Of a stretch of 64,000 bases of DNA, positions 1 to 9,063 are shown one piece after another (the stretch's first letter is position 1; each line of letters begins with the position of its first letter). The DNA comes from Flavobacterium rhamnosiphilum. GTDB taxonomy: Bacteria; Bacteroidota; Bacteroidia; Flavobacteriales; Flavobacteriaceae. Under the pieces are notes generated by a model. It worked only from the letters and a program-made list of their open reading frames with translations. It made no database searches and had not been told where the DNA came from. Location: contig NZ_SMLG01000002.1 in the NCBI RefSeq assembly GCF_004349195.1, positions 1-64,000 on the forward strand, given 5' to 3'. The position numbers and the translations under genes are program-made.

Positions 1-10
1 GAAGCGGGTG

Positions 11-41
11 CAAAAGTACAACTTCTTTTTTCAACTGGCAA
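11..41 (-). promoter_or_regulatory. Leftward promoter P1 of a tandem set
   Basis: Read on the minus strand, TACTTTTG (complement of 11-18) matches the Bacteroidota -7 consensus TAnnTTTG, and a TTG (complement of 39-41) lies 20 bases upstream. The block GCGGGTGCAAA around it recurs at P2 and P3. Transcription would leave the window to the left. Confidence 0.7.
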
Positions 42-135
42 GAAAATTTTGAAGTTTTTTTTAGAAATATTTCTATCTCGTTTTCTTCTCTTTTCTCATC
101 AATCTGTCAAGGAACTTTGCGCGTTTTGCGGGGTG

Positions 136-166
136 CAAATGTAACATCCGTTTTCTAATCTCACAA
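136..166 (-). promoter_or_regulatory. Leftward promoter P2 of a tandem set
   Basis: The complement of 136-143 is TACATTTG, a full match to TAnnTTTG, with TTG (complement of 164-166) 20 bases upstream. The flanking GCGGGGTGCAAA and ACAAGCTTTT words are shared with P3. Confidence 0.7.
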
Positions 167-257
167 GCTTTTCGCAATCTTTTTTTGAAAATAAATTTCC
201 CGTTTTGATTACTATTACTTGCCAGTATTTAAAAGAACGTCTGCGTCATTGCGGGTG

Positions 258-287
258 CAAAACTACACCCTTTATTCGCTTTTACAA
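258..287 (-). promoter_or_regulatory. Leftward promoter P3 of a tandem set
   Basis: The complement of 258-265 is TAGTTTTG and a TTG (complement of 285-287) lies 19 bases upstream. This is the outermost of three nearly equally spaced promoters, a layout typical of rRNA operons. The transcribed gene is outside the window, so the target is inferred. Confidence 0.7.
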
Positions 288-536
288 GCTTTTTTAAACT
301 CTTTTTTTAATCTTTTCTTAACCTAATCTTTAAAACGCTGAAAACATGATTCTTGAATCTCAAAGTTTTTTTAAACAAAACCCCAATCTTCTTCGGAGAA
401 GGTGACTTTATGAGTAAAAAACAGCGGAAGTCATTATATATGCGATCATATCTTGCCTTCTTCTTTTATAGAATCCTTCAGGATATTGTGATTTATTGCC
501 TTTTGACCGGATTACGACTTACCAAAACTACTTTCT

Positions 537-667
537 TAGCCCCGATAGCAGTAAAAATCCTTTTCTATCGTTTCTTTTACGAGAGAAAAGATTACTTCAC
601 TATACTTTTATTTTAATCGGAGTTCAGTGAATTTCATTTGAAACGAATAGCAGGAAACAGCTCCTAA
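537..667 (+). repeat. Structured intergenic repeat, copy 1
   Basis: It begins TAGCCCCGATAGCAG and ends GAATAGCAGGAAACAGCTCCTAA. The same opening (TAGCCC-GAT), an ATCC word and the same ending (GGA-AGC-GG, AGCTCCTAA) occur at 45947-46091 and 59777-59886. It lies between the leftward promoters and thrS. The family may be the Flavo-1 RNA motif of flavobacteria, but that is from memory and not tested. Confidence 0.55.
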
Positions 668-751
668 TGGAAACATTTGCCCTTTACCTATATATAATGA
701 GTACCAATTTTGTTTTTAGACCTAATTGAAGCAACAAACCTTACATATATA

Positions 752-782
752 TTGTATGTATTTTTGTAATGGTCTATATTTG
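752..782 (+). promoter_or_regulatory. Promoter of the thrS operon
   Basis: TATATTTG at 775-782 matches TAnnTTTG exactly and a TTG at 752-754 lies 20 bases upstream. The thrS ATG is 20 bases after the -7 element, giving a short leader. Confidence 0.7.
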
Positions 783-802
783 CATTCTTAAAATAATAAA
801 CG

Positions 803-2749
803 ATGATTAAGATTACTTTGCCCGACGGGTCAATTAAAGAGTTTGCTCCTGGGATTACTCCTATGGATGTTGCCAAGAGCATTAGTGAAGGATTTGCCAG
901 AAATGTAATTTCGGCTTCTTTTGATGGTACAACTGTGGAAACCACAACTCCTTTGACGACGGACGGCAGTCTTATATTATATACCTGGAATGACGAAGGC
1001 GGGAAAAAAGCTTTTTGGCATTCGACTTCACACGTAATGGCACAGGTTCTTGAGGAAATGTATCCTGGTATCAAACTAACACTTGGACCAGCAATATCCA
1101 ATGGGTTTTATTATGATGTGGATTTTGAAGATCAGAAAATAACTGATGCTGATTTTAAAAAGATAGAAGACCGTGTTCTTGAAATATCAAGAGGGAAACA
1201 TGAATTCAAACTGCGTCCTGTTTCTAAAGCAGCAGCTTTAGAACTATATAAGGATAACGTTTACAAAACAGAATTGATTACAAATCTTGAGGATGGAACC
1301 ATTACGTTTTGTGATCATGACACTTTCACAGATTTATGTCGCGGTGGCCACATTCCAAATACTGGAATTATCAAGGCAATGAAAATTATGAGTGTTGCAG
1401 GCGCTTACTGGCGTGGTGATGAAAAAAACAAACAACTGACTCGTGTTTACGGAACTTCGTTCCCAAAACAAAAGGATTTAACTGAATATCTAGAATTACT
1501 GGAAGAAGCGAAACGTCGTGATCACAGAAAATTAGGTAAAGAACTGGAACTGTTTGCTTTTTCACAAAAAGTAGGCGCAGGTTTGCCATTATGGCTGCCG
1601 AAAGGTGCTGCTTTGAGAGACCGTCTTGAACAGTTCTTGAAAAAAGCTCAGAAAAAAGGCGGCTACGAACAAGTGGTGACTCCGCATATTGGTCAGAAAG
1701 AATTGTATGTAACTTCAGGGCATTATGCAAAATATGGTGCCGATAGTTTCCAACCTATAAGTACTCCAGCTGAGGGAGAAGAGTTTTTATTGAAACCGAT
1801 GAACTGCCCTCATCACTGCGAAATTTACAATGTACGTCCTTGGTCATACAAAGATTTACCAAAGCGTTATGCCGAATTTGGTACTGTTTACAGATACGAA
1901 CAAAGTGGTGAATTACACGGTTTGACTCGTGTAAGAGGGTTTACTCAGGATGATGCGCATATCTTTTGTACTCCAGAACAACTGGATGAAGAGTTTAAGA
2001 AAGTAATTGATTTGGTACTATATGTATTTGGTTCTTTAGGCTTCGAAAACTTTACTGCTCAGATTTCATTGAGAGACAAAGAAAACAGAGATAAGTATAT
2101 AGGTACAGACGAAAACTGGGAAAAAGCAGAAAATGCAATTATCAATGCTGCTGCTGACAAAGGTTTGAATACTATAGTTGAATATGGCGAAGCAGCTTTC
2201 TATGGCCCAAAACTGGATTTCATGGTAAAAGATGCTTTGGGAAGACAATGGCAATTAGGAACGATTCAGGTAGATTACAACCTGCCAGAACGTTTTGATT
2301 TGACTTACAAAGGATCTGATAACGAATTACACAGACCGGTGATGATTCATAGAGCACCATTTGGATCTATGGAACGATTTATTGCGATTTTATTAGAACA
2401 TACAGCAGGAAATTTCCCTCTTTGGTTAATGCCGGAACAAGCTATAATATTGTCTTTGAGCGAGAAATATGAAATATATGCGAAAAAAGTTTTAGATTTG
2501 CTAGAAAATCACGAAATTCGCGCCCTCATTGACAACAGAAACGAGACAATAGGCAAGAAAATCAGGGATGCAGAAATGCAAAAAACCCCGTTTATGTTGA
2601 TTGTAGGCGAGGAAGAAGAGAAAAATGGTACTATATCTATCCGTCGTCATGGACAGGAAGGAAAAGGAAATATCAGCGTTACAATAGAAGAATTTGCTGC
2701 TATTGTAAACGAAGAGATCAATAAAACATTAAAAGTATTTACAGTTTAA
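803..2749 (+). CDS. thrS: Threonine--tRNA ligase
   Basis: Cytoplasmic class II aminoacyl-tRNA synthetase that charges tRNA-Thr. The 648 residues are full length for the family. In order they show an N-terminal TGS domain (about 1-60), the editing/second additional domain with the HSTSH zinc/editing motif (about 72-76), the catalytic core with the motif 2 region around [11 protein letters not shown], and a C-terminal anticodon-binding domain. The ATG follows a well-formed promoter by a short leader. It heads a cluster with infC, rpmI and rplT, the usual translation gene order. Identification is secure. Confidence 0.97.
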   Translation: MIKITLPDGSIKEFAPGITPMDVAKSISEGFARNVISASFDGTTVETTTPLTTDGSLILYTWNDEGGKKAFWHSTSHVMAQVLEEMYPGIKLTLGPAISNGFYYDVDFEDQKITDADFKKIEDRVLEISRGKHEFKLRPVSKAAALELYKDNVYKTELITNLEDGTITFCDHDTFTDLCRGGHIPNTGIIKAMKIMSVAGAYWRGDEKNKQLTRVYGTSFPKQKDLTEYLELLEEAKRRDHRKLGKELELFAFSQKVGAGLPLWLPKGAALRDRLEQFLKKAQKKGGYEQVVTPHIGQKELYVTSGHYAKYGADSFQPISTPAEGEEFLLKPMNCPHHCEIYNVRPWSYKDLPKRYAEFGTVYRYEQSGELHGLTRVRGFTQDDAHIFCTPEQLDEEFKKVIDLVLYVFGSLGFENFTAQISLRDKENRDKYIGTDENWEKAENAIINAAADKGLNTIVEYGEAAFYGPKLDFMVKDALGRQWQLGTIQVDYNLPERFDLTYKGSDNELHRPVMIHRAPFGSMERFIAILLEHTAGNFPLWLMPEQAIILSLSEKYEIYAKKVLDLLENHEIRALIDNRNETIGKKIRDAEMQKTPFMLIVGEEEEKNGTISIRRHGQEGKGNISVTIEEFAAIVNEEINKTLKVFTV

Positions 2750-2765
2750 CTTAAATTATAAAGTC

Positions 2766-3323
2766 ATAGCAATAAGAAGCAACAGAGGTTACCAACCTCG
2801 CGTAGAAAAAAAAGATGCCCACAGAATAAACAGCCTTATTCGTGGTGTACAAGAAGTAAGACTTGTAGGTGAAAATATTGAACCTGGAGTTTTTAAACTT
2901 TCGGAAGCTTTAAGATTAGCTGACCAATTTGAATTGGATTTAGTTGAGATTTCACCAAATGCGGATCCACCGGTTTGTAAAATCATGGATTACAAAAAAT
3001 TTGTTTACGAGCAAAAGAAACGTGATAAAATCCTAAAAGCGAAATCTACACAAGTAGTCGTTAAGGAAATTCGTTTCGGACCTCAAACAGATGAGCATGA
3101 TTATGAATTTAAGAGAAAGAATGCTGAGAAATTCTTAAAAGAAGGGGCGAAATTGAAAGCGTTTGTTTTCTTTAAAGGTCGTTCGATTATCTATAAAGAT
3201 CAAGGTCAAATCTTATTATTAAGATTAGCTACAGATCTTGAAGAATTTGGTAAAGTCGAAGCGATGCCAGTTTTAGAAGGAAAGAGAATGATTATGTTCA
3301 TTGCTCCGAAAAAGAAGAAATAA
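2766..3323 (+). CDS. infC: Translation initiation factor IF-3, apparent AUA start
   Basis: IF-3 binds the 30S subunit and discriminates against non-canonical start codons. The frame is open and IF-3-like well upstream of the first ATG/GTG/TTG codon: [15 protein letters not shown] is encoded from 2769, directly after an ATA at 2766. Homologues in the group, as I recall them, begin M-A-I-R, so ATA (AUA) is the best start, giving 185 residues. A rare start codon is known for infC in other bacteria, where IF-3 represses its own translation. Only 16 bases separate it from the thrS stop. The later TTG at 2934 would remove most of the N-terminal domain and is rejected. Confidence 0.9.
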   Translation: MAIRSNRGYQPRVEKKDAHRINSLIRGVQEVRLVGENIEPGVFKLSEALRLADQFELDLVEISPNADPPVCKIMDYKKFVYEQKKRDKILKAKSTQVVVKEIRFGPQTDEHDYEFKRKNAEKFLKEGAKLKAFVFFKGRSIIYKDQGQILLLRLATDLEEFGKVEAMPVLEGKRMIMFIAPKKKK

Positions 3324-3438
3324 GTCTTAAAGTCGAAAGTCATAAAACCGAAAGTCATAAGCTGACTTTTAAACTTTAGACTTTTAAACTTTAGACTAAA
3401 AGATAGTAAGTAAGAATAAATTAAAACACTAGGAAAAA

Positions 3439-3636
3439 ATGCCTAAAATGAAAACCAAATCTAGCGCCAAGAAACGTTTCAAAGTTACTGGTTCTGGAAA
3501 GATTAAAAGAAAGCATGCTTTTAAAAGTCACATCTTGACTAAAAAGTCTAAAAAACGTAAATTAGCTTTGACACACTCAGCGCTAGTTCACAAAACAGAT
3601 ATGAAAAGCATCAAACAACAATTAAGAATTATCTAA
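3439..3636 (+). CDS. rpmI: 50S ribosomal protein L35
   Basis: Small basic protein of 65 residues with the L35 pattern: [20 protein letters not shown] at the N-terminus, then [14 protein letters not shown] and a lysine/arginine-rich middle. It is part of the large ribosomal subunit. It sits between infC and rplT in the standard order. The 115-base gap before it holds short direct and inverted words (AAAGTCATAA, TTTTAAACTTTAGAC) typical of flavobacterial spacers and no obvious gene. Confidence 0.96.
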   Translation: MPKMKTKSSAKKRFKVTGSGKIKRKHAFKSHILTKKSKKRKLALTHSALVHKTDMKSIKQQLRII

Positions 3637-3724
3637 GATCAATTGTTAGTTGTTAATTATTAATTGTTCACTCATGGTCTATAATTTATAATTTACAATT
3701 TATAATTATTTTAAAAAATTCTTT

Positions 3725-3804
3725 AGGTTAAAACAATTTAAAATAACCTTGGAGTATGGCTTTTAAGTTCTCTTGATTTAATTCGGGGCGCCTGCTACAA
3801 AAAA
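3725..3804 (+). promoter_or_regulatory. Possible structured leader of rplT
   Basis: The 180-base rpmI-rplT spacer ends in a segment richer in G and C than its surroundings. It contains a hairpin AGGTTA/TAACCT (3725-3749), then GGAGTATGGC and GGGGCGCCTGCTAC, which could pair as GTA-GGC with GCC-TAC. L20 represses its own operon through a leader RNA in other phyla. A role here is inference from position and base content only. Confidence 0.3.
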
Positions 3805-3816
3805 AACAGTAAAATT

Positions 3817-4161
3817 ATGCCAAGAGCGGTAAATTCAGTTGCTAAAAGAGCAAGAAGAAAAAAAATAATGAAGCAAGCCAAAGGTTTCTTTGGTAGACGT
3901 AAAAACGTTTGGACAGTTGCTAAGAATGCGGTAGAGAAAGCAATGTGCTACGCTTACCGTGACAGAAAAGTGAATAAAAGAAATTTCCGTGCTTTATGGA
4001 TTCAACGTATCAACGCTGGAGCTAGATTGGAAGGAATGTCTTATTCACAATTCATGGGTAAAGTAAAAGCTAACGGAATCGAATTGAACCGTAAAGTTCT
4101 TGCAGATTTAGCTATGAACCACCCAGAAGCTTTCAAAGCAGTACTTAATAAAGTAAAATAA
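3817..4161 (+). CDS. rplT: 50S ribosomal protein L20
   Basis: 114 residues, normal length. [20 protein letters not shown] and the [20 protein letters not shown] region are typical of L20, a primary 23S rRNA-binding assembly protein. It is the last gene of the thrS-infC-rpmI-rplT group and is followed by a strong terminator. The preceding spacer may carry an autoregulatory RNA structure. Confidence 0.97.
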   Translation: MPRAVNSVAKRARRKKIMKQAKGFFGRRKNVWTVAKNAVEKAMCYAYRDRKVNKRNFRALWIQRINAGARLEGMSYSQFMGKVKANGIELNRKVLADLAMNHPEAFKAVLNKVK

Positions 4162-4200
4162 ACGTTTTATCAACTCAATTTAGATTACTTACTTATATAG

Positions 4201-4236
4201 AAACCTCAATCGAAAGATTGGGGTTTTTTTGTTTTT
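4201..4236 (+). terminator. Terminator after rplT
   Basis: AAACCTCAATC, a GAAA loop, then GATTGGGGTTT followed by a T-rich run. It has an 11-bp stem with one G-U pair and a tetraloop. Confidence 0.85.
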
Positions 4237-4352
4237 AACAATCTATTCTAATTAAAAAATATACAACTAATCTCAAAAATTTATTCTATTTTCGTAAGGA
4301 TTTTTAAAAAATTAGACGTGATTCCTATCATTTTTCATTAAACTCAAATACT

Positions 4353-6962
4353 ATGACTAAATTAAAACCCACACTCCTTCTTTCTTTAGTGTTTTTATTT
4401 ATTACAAGTTCCACATTTGCTCAAGAAAAAACCAATCGCAAAAAGAAAAACAAAAAAGAGATTGCAGCTGCTAAATTAGATAGCATTAAGGCGAAAAAAA
4501 CTGCTACTGTTTCTATAAATGATAAAATAAAAAGCTCTAAAAAAATTGAAGGCTTGTTTACCATGTATCAGGATACGGTTACCGGAAATATGCAACTTTA
4601 CATTAAGAAAAACCAACTGAATAAGGAATTTATTTATCAAAGCTATTCCATGAATGGACCAACGGCTTTGTTTTTAAATCAAAGTATGCATCGTGCAACA
4701 AGTATTTTCAACATAAAGAAAGCCAATGACAAAATTGAATTTGGATTAGTAAACACCGCTTTTTATTACGACAAAAAAAATGCCGTTAGTAAAACAGCCG
4801 GTACTGATATTTCAGAAGCAATTTTCTTAGCTGAGAAAATTGTAGCACAAGACAGTACTGGTTTCTTAATTGTTGCTGACGGACTTTTCTTAAGTGAAAA
4901 ATTAGATCCCGTGAAACCAACAATGCCTCCAGGAATACCTCCGGGAGCAATTTTCAACCTTGGTAATTTCAATTCAGCAAAATCAAAATACCATAGCATC
5001 AGATCATTTCCTAATAATACTGATGTAGTTGTAGATCTGGCTTATGATAATCCAGCACCTTTAAATGGCGGTGGAGATGACATTACTGATGCACGATATA
5101 TTCGTGTTCGTATGCAACATACATTTTTAGAAATACCAGAGAATAATTTCAAATCCAGACAGGATGACCCTCGTATTGGATATTTTGGGCAAACTATTAA
5201 CGACCAAACCAGTATAAAACCAACACCTTATAAAGACATTATCAATCGATGGTATTTGACAAAAAAAGATCCTACGGCAGCTCTCAGCGAACCTGTAGAG
5301 CCTATTGTTTGGTGGGTTGAAAATACAACCCCTGTTGAATATCGTCAAACTATTGTTGAGGCAGGTAATCGTTGGAACCAAGCTTTTGAAAAAGCAGGTT
5401 TCAAAAATGCTGTTGTGATGAAAATACAACCTGACACTATTGATTGGGATGCAGGAGATGTGCGTTATAATGTTATTCGTTGGGTTGCTTCAGCAAATCC
5501 AAATTATGGTGCAATTGGACCCAGTTTTGCCAACCCAAGAACAGGACAGATTTTAGGTTCTGATATTACAGTAGAATGGAGTTCAGGAAGCAGATCGCCA
5601 ATTTATGATGAATTGTTTTCGGCGAAAAGTATTCAAAATCAAAACAATCTAAACACCTATTTTCATTCAGATGGGCATCTTTGTACGATGGCAAGTGAAC
5701 TAAAAAGTCAGTTTTTGACAGGTGCAACTATAGCAGAAGCTTATGATGAAGATCCAAAAACTATTTTAAAAGTTCATAAAGAGTTTTTATATTATTTAAT
5801 CTTACATGAAATGGGTCATACTTTAGGCTTAAATCACAATATGAAAGCAAGTCAAATGTTAAGTCCTTCTGAACTTAATGACACTTCAATTACAGAAAAA
5901 ATTGGTTTAATTGGTTCTGTAATGGATTATCCTACTATTAATCTTTCTTTGGATCGAACAAAACAAGGAAACTATTTTACTACAAAACCCGGACCATACG
6001 ATCTTTGGGCCATTGAATATGGATACAAAGAATTTGATGAAAAACTGGAAGAAAATGAGTTAAACAAAATTCTTAGCCGCAGTACAGAACCAGGACTTGC
6101 TTTTGGTAATGATGCGGATGACATGAGAGCATCGGGAAAGGCGATTGATCCACATGTAATGATCGAAGACTTGAGTAGTGATGCAATAGGATATGCCGAA
6201 AGCCGATTTAAATTAGTCAATACTGTAATGCCTAAACTCAAAGTAAAATATAGTAAAACTGGACAGAATTATGCAGAATTACGCTCTAGATTCAGCATGC
6301 TAAACGGACAAAGAAGAAACATGATAGCTGTAGTAAGTCGCTATATTGGCGGAGTATATGTTGACCGAAGTTATGTTGGGCAAAATACAACTGAAAAACC
6401 ATTCACCCCTGTGTCTGAAGCTGAGCAAAAAAGAGCAATTGAGGTATTGAATAAATATGCATTTGCACCAAATGCATTTGAAGCTGACGTCTCTTTATAC
6501 CCTTATTTACAATTACAAAGACGTGGATTTGGATTCTTCTCTTCTACAGAAGATCCAAAATTGAGTGGCATATATCTATCCATGCAAACTGATGGAGCGC
6601 TTTCACACATTCTGCATCCTACAACATTGCAAAGAATTTCTAACACTAGTCTCTACGGCAATACGTATTCAGTAGCAGAAGTTATGAATGATTTAGTTAG
6701 CGGAATATTCAAAGCTGATTTAGTTGGAAAAGTAAATATGCACAGACAATACCTTCAAACTTATTTTGTTAAACAGGCTATAGAAATTTCGGATATAAAT
6801 TCTTCCAGAAACTCTTATGATGATATTTCGAAAGCTGCCGCAAGACAAACATTGAAAAAAATTAAATCAATACTTCTTACAGCATCTTCCATAGATGAAA
6901 GTACCCGAGCACATCGCGGCAACCTTATTTTCCTAATCGATAATGCACTTTCCATAAAATAA
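4353..6962 (+). CDS. Secreted zinc-dependent metalloprotease (DUF5117/DUF5118 type)
   Basis: 869 residues starting with a clear Sec signal peptide (TLLLSLVFLFITSSTFAQ), so it is exported. The extended zinc site HEMGHTLGLNH begins near residue 485 and fits HExxHxxGxxH of metzincin-like enzymes. A methionine in the VMDYP segment after it could be the Met-turn. The layout (DUF5118-like N-terminal part, DUF5117, peptidase core, long C-terminal part) is that of a large flavobacterial family with unknown substrate. It is monocistronic: it has its own terminator, and the sequence TATTTTCG at 4287-4294 could be its -7 element. Confidence 0.88.
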   Translation: MTKLKPTLLLSLVFLFITSSTFAQEKTNRKKKNKKEIAAAKLDSIKAKKTATVSINDKIKSSKKIEGLFTMYQDTVTGNMQLYIKKNQLNKEFIYQSYSMNGPTALFLNQSMHRATSIFNIKKANDKIEFGLVNTAFYYDKKNAVSKTAGTDISEAIFLAEKIVAQDSTGFLIVADGLFLSEKLDPVKPTMPPGIPPGAIFNLGNFNSAKSKYHSIRSFPNNTDVVVDLAYDNPAPLNGGGDDITDARYIRVRMQHTFLEIPENNFKSRQDDPRIGYFGQTINDQTSIKPTPYKDIINRWYLTKKDPTAALSEPVEPIVWWVENTTPVEYRQTIVEAGNRWNQAFEKAGFKNAVVMKIQPDTIDWDAGDVRYNVIRWVASANPNYGAIGPSFANPRTGQILGSDITVEWSSGSRSPIYDELFSAKSIQNQNNLNTYFHSDGHLCTMASELKSQFLTGATIAEAYDEDPKTILKVHKEFLYYLILHEMGHTLGLNHNMKASQMLSPSELNDTSITEKIGLIGSVMDYPTINLSLDRTKQGNYFTTKPGPYDLWAIEYGYKEFDEKLEENELNKILSRSTEPGLAFGNDADDMRASGKAIDPHVMIEDLSSDAIGYAESRFKLVNTVMPKLKVKYSKTGQNYAELRSRFSMLNGQRRNMIAVVSRYIGGVYVDRSYVGQNTTEKPFTPVSEAEQKRAIEVLNKYAFAPNAFEADVSLYPYLQLQRRGFGFFSSTEDPKLSGIYLSMQTDGALSHILHPTTLQRISNTSLYGNTYSVAEVMNDLVSGIFKADLVGKVNMHRQYLQTYFVKQAIEISDINSSRNSYDDISKAAARQTLKKIKSILLTASSIDESTRAHRGNLIFLIDNALSIK

Positions 6963-6974
6963 TTTTTTAAGCAT

Positions 6975-7015
6975 AAAAAACTCCCATTCTAAAAATCAGA
7001 ATGGGAGTTTTTTTT
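6975..7015 (+). terminator. Terminator of the metalloprotease gene
   Basis: AAAACTCCCATTCT and AGAATGGGAGTTTTTTTT form a stem of more than 10 bp with a short A-rich loop and a T run. Confidence 0.85.
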
Positions 7016-7151
7016 AACTATAGTTTAGTCCTTTATGTTACTATTGTTTTAATTATTTATCAATAATATATTGCGTAATGATTTTATAGGATGCAAACCG
7101 GAACACTCTAAATTGCTTAGTAAATAGTTTCAATGTTTTAATTAATTTCTG

Positions 7152-7159
7152 TATTTTCG
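7152..7159 (+). promoter_or_regulatory. -7-like element before the first TPR kinase
   Basis: TATTTTCG, one base off TAnnTTTG, lies 4 bases before the ATG, with TTT 21 bases upstream. The same arrangement with nearly the same flanks occurs at 9052-9059 before the paralogue. Such closeness suggests a leaderless or nearly leaderless mRNA. Confidence 0.4.
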
Positions 7160-7163
7160 GAAA

Positions 7164-8879
7164 ATGATTCTACGAAAGTTAGCCTCCATAGTTTATTTAT
7201 TATCATTGTCGTTCTTTTTAGTGCTTCATTCTTGTGAAAAAAAGGTGCAAAACATTCCCAAGAAAAAACATAATACAGCTGAAATTGATCGGCTGACTGA
7301 CCTAGGAGACAAATATTTTGAAAAATCAGAATACGATAGTTCCTACTATTATTTTAATAAAGCAAAATCAGCCTGTGATGAAAAAAAAGATGTTTCTAAA
7401 ATCATCTATTCAATATCTAATTTGGCTACCATCCAACAAAACCAAGGGGATTATTCTGGTAGTGAAACTACAGCTATGGAGGCCATTCCTTTTTTAGAGA
7501 AAACTTCAAATCCCAACTACAAGTGGAACATTTATACTATATTGGGTAATAATTATTTATGTGTATATGATTATGGAAATGCTCTTTATTACTACAATAA
7601 AGCATTAAATTTAAAAACTGATGAACTTCGAAAATCAGATATAAAAAATAATATTGCATTTGTAAATCTACAAATGAAAGAATTTAAAAAGGCGGCTACT
7701 ATACTGGAGCCTTTAATTACCAGAAGAGAAGTATTGAATGATTCATCTAGTTATTCAAGAATATTGACAAACCTAGGGTATTGCTATTTTAAAATAGGTA
7801 ATTCTAAAGCATTAAATTATTTAAATAAATCACTTCAAATAAGACTTAAAAGGAATGATATTGGTAAAATTTCAAGCTACGCTTATCTATCCGAATATCA
7901 TCACAAAAAAAATAAAAATTTAGCAAATGACTATGCATTATTAGCCTATAATGCTGCTACAAAATTAAAATGCCCAGATGACCGCCTCTATAGTTTAAAA
8001 TTATTAATTGAACTCAATACAGGAAATAAATCCAAAGAATATTCTATAAAATACATACATATCAATGATAGCATTACTAAAGTAAGACAAAAGGCTAAGA
8101 ATCAATTTGCCAAAATAAAATACGATTCAAAAAAAGAAAAAGATGAAAATCAGAAACTAAAAGCCCAAAAAATACTTCAATTAGAGCAACAAAAAAACAG
8201 AAATCTATTATTATACTTAGTGGTCGGAATTATAATTATGATAAGTGTTTTTATAACTAATCTACTATTAGCCCGAAATAAAAGAGAAAAGATTAAAGCT
8301 GCTTACAATACCGAAATTCGGATTTCTAAAAAACTTCATGATGAATTGGCTAATGACGTGTATCACACTATGGCTTTTGCGGAAACACAGGATTTATCCA
8401 CCAGTCAGAATAAAGAAATATTACTGACCAACCTGGATACTATTTATTCCAGAACACGAAATATATCCCTAGAAAACAGCACCATAGAAACAGGAACATT
8501 ATTTGTATCCCATTTGAAAGAAATGATGTCCGGATTCAATACAGATAAAGTAAATGTACTGGCTAATGGAATGGATTCGATTGATTGGTTGACAATAGAA
8601 AGTAATAAAAAGATTATTGTTTATCGTGTGCTTCAAGAATTACTGGTTAACATGAAAAAGCACAGTCAATGCAGTTTAGTTGTACTGACTTTCAAAAAAA
8701 ATGGAAATAAATTACAGATAGATTATACGGACAACGGGGTTGGAGCAACATTAGACCAATTAAATTTAAAAAATGGGCTTCAAAATGTGGAAAACCGTAT
8801 TCAGGCTATAAAAGGAACAATTACTTATGACACTAAATCCGATAAAGGGTTTAGAATACATTTTATTTTTCCAATATAA
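7164..8879 (+). CDS. TPR-containing sensor histidine kinase, paralogue 1
   Basis: 571 residues. The N-terminus has a lipoprotein-like signal (LVLHSC, Cys at about 24). Residues 40-300 form TPR-like helical repeats that would be periplasmic. A coiled coil and one membrane segment (LLLYLVVGIIIMISVFITNL, about 350-372) follow, then a phosphoacceptor helix with KLHDELANDV (His392). The C-terminus is a GHKL ATPase with the N-box LLVNMKKHS and DNGVGA. The predicted role is sensing an envelope signal through TPRs and phosphorylating the response regulator at 10794. The neighbour at 9064 is a close tandem paralogue. Confidence 0.87.
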   Translation: MILRKLASIVYLLSLSFFLVLHSCEKKVQNIPKKKHNTAEIDRLTDLGDKYFEKSEYDSSYYYFNKAKSACDEKKDVSKIIYSISNLATIQQNQGDYSGSETTAMEAIPFLEKTSNPNYKWNIYTILGNNYLCVYDYGNALYYYNKALNLKTDELRKSDIKNNIAFVNLQMKEFKKAATILEPLITRREVLNDSSSYSRILTNLGYCYFKIGNSKALNYLNKSLQIRLKRNDIGKISSYAYLSEYHHKKNKNLANDYALLAYNAATKLKCPDDRLYSLKLLIELNTGNKSKEYSIKYIHINDSITKVRQKAKNQFAKIKYDSKKEKDENQKLKAQKILQLEQQKNRNLLLYLVVGIIIMISVFITNLLLARNKREKIKAAYNTEIRISKKLHDELANDVYHTMAFAETQDLSTSQNKEILLTNLDTIYSRTRNISLENSTIETGTLFVSHLKEMMSGFNTDKVNVLANGMDSIDWLTIESNKKIIVYRVLQELLVNMKKHSQCSLVVLTFKKNGNKLQIDYTDNGVGATLDQLNLKNGLQNVENRIQAIKGTITYDTKSDKGFRIHFIFPI

Positions 8880-9051
8880 TTCTAATTCACCTGCTTAATC
8901 AAGTTTTAACTACCAAAGTTTAAACAGTATAATTATCTAAAACACTGATAATAATTTAATTGATGCATAGAAACTGAAAGTTCCAATTCTTCCTCTAAAA
9001 CTATACTCTAAATTGTCTTGAAGATAGTTTCTATATTTTAATTAATTTCTT

Positions 9052-9059
9052 TATTTTCG
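9052..9059 (+). promoter_or_regulatory. -7-like element before the second TPR kinase
   Basis: TATTTTCG, 4 bases before the ATG, in a flank (TTAATTAATTTCTTTATTTTCGG) almost the same as at 7152. The promoter region was therefore duplicated together with the gene. Confidence 0.4.
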
Positions 9060-9063
9060 GGGA

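Noticed and set aside
353..616. 87-codon ORF from a TTG start
   Set aside because: Its second half is made of the structured repeat copy 1 (537-667), there is no promoter before it and the product looks like random hydrophobic/basic sequence.
3324..3438. Possible regulatory RNA between infC and rpmI
   Set aside because: It consists of short repeated words (AAAGTC, TTTAAACTTTAGAC) common as simple flavobacterial spacer repeats, like those at 54617-54660 and 31418-31460.
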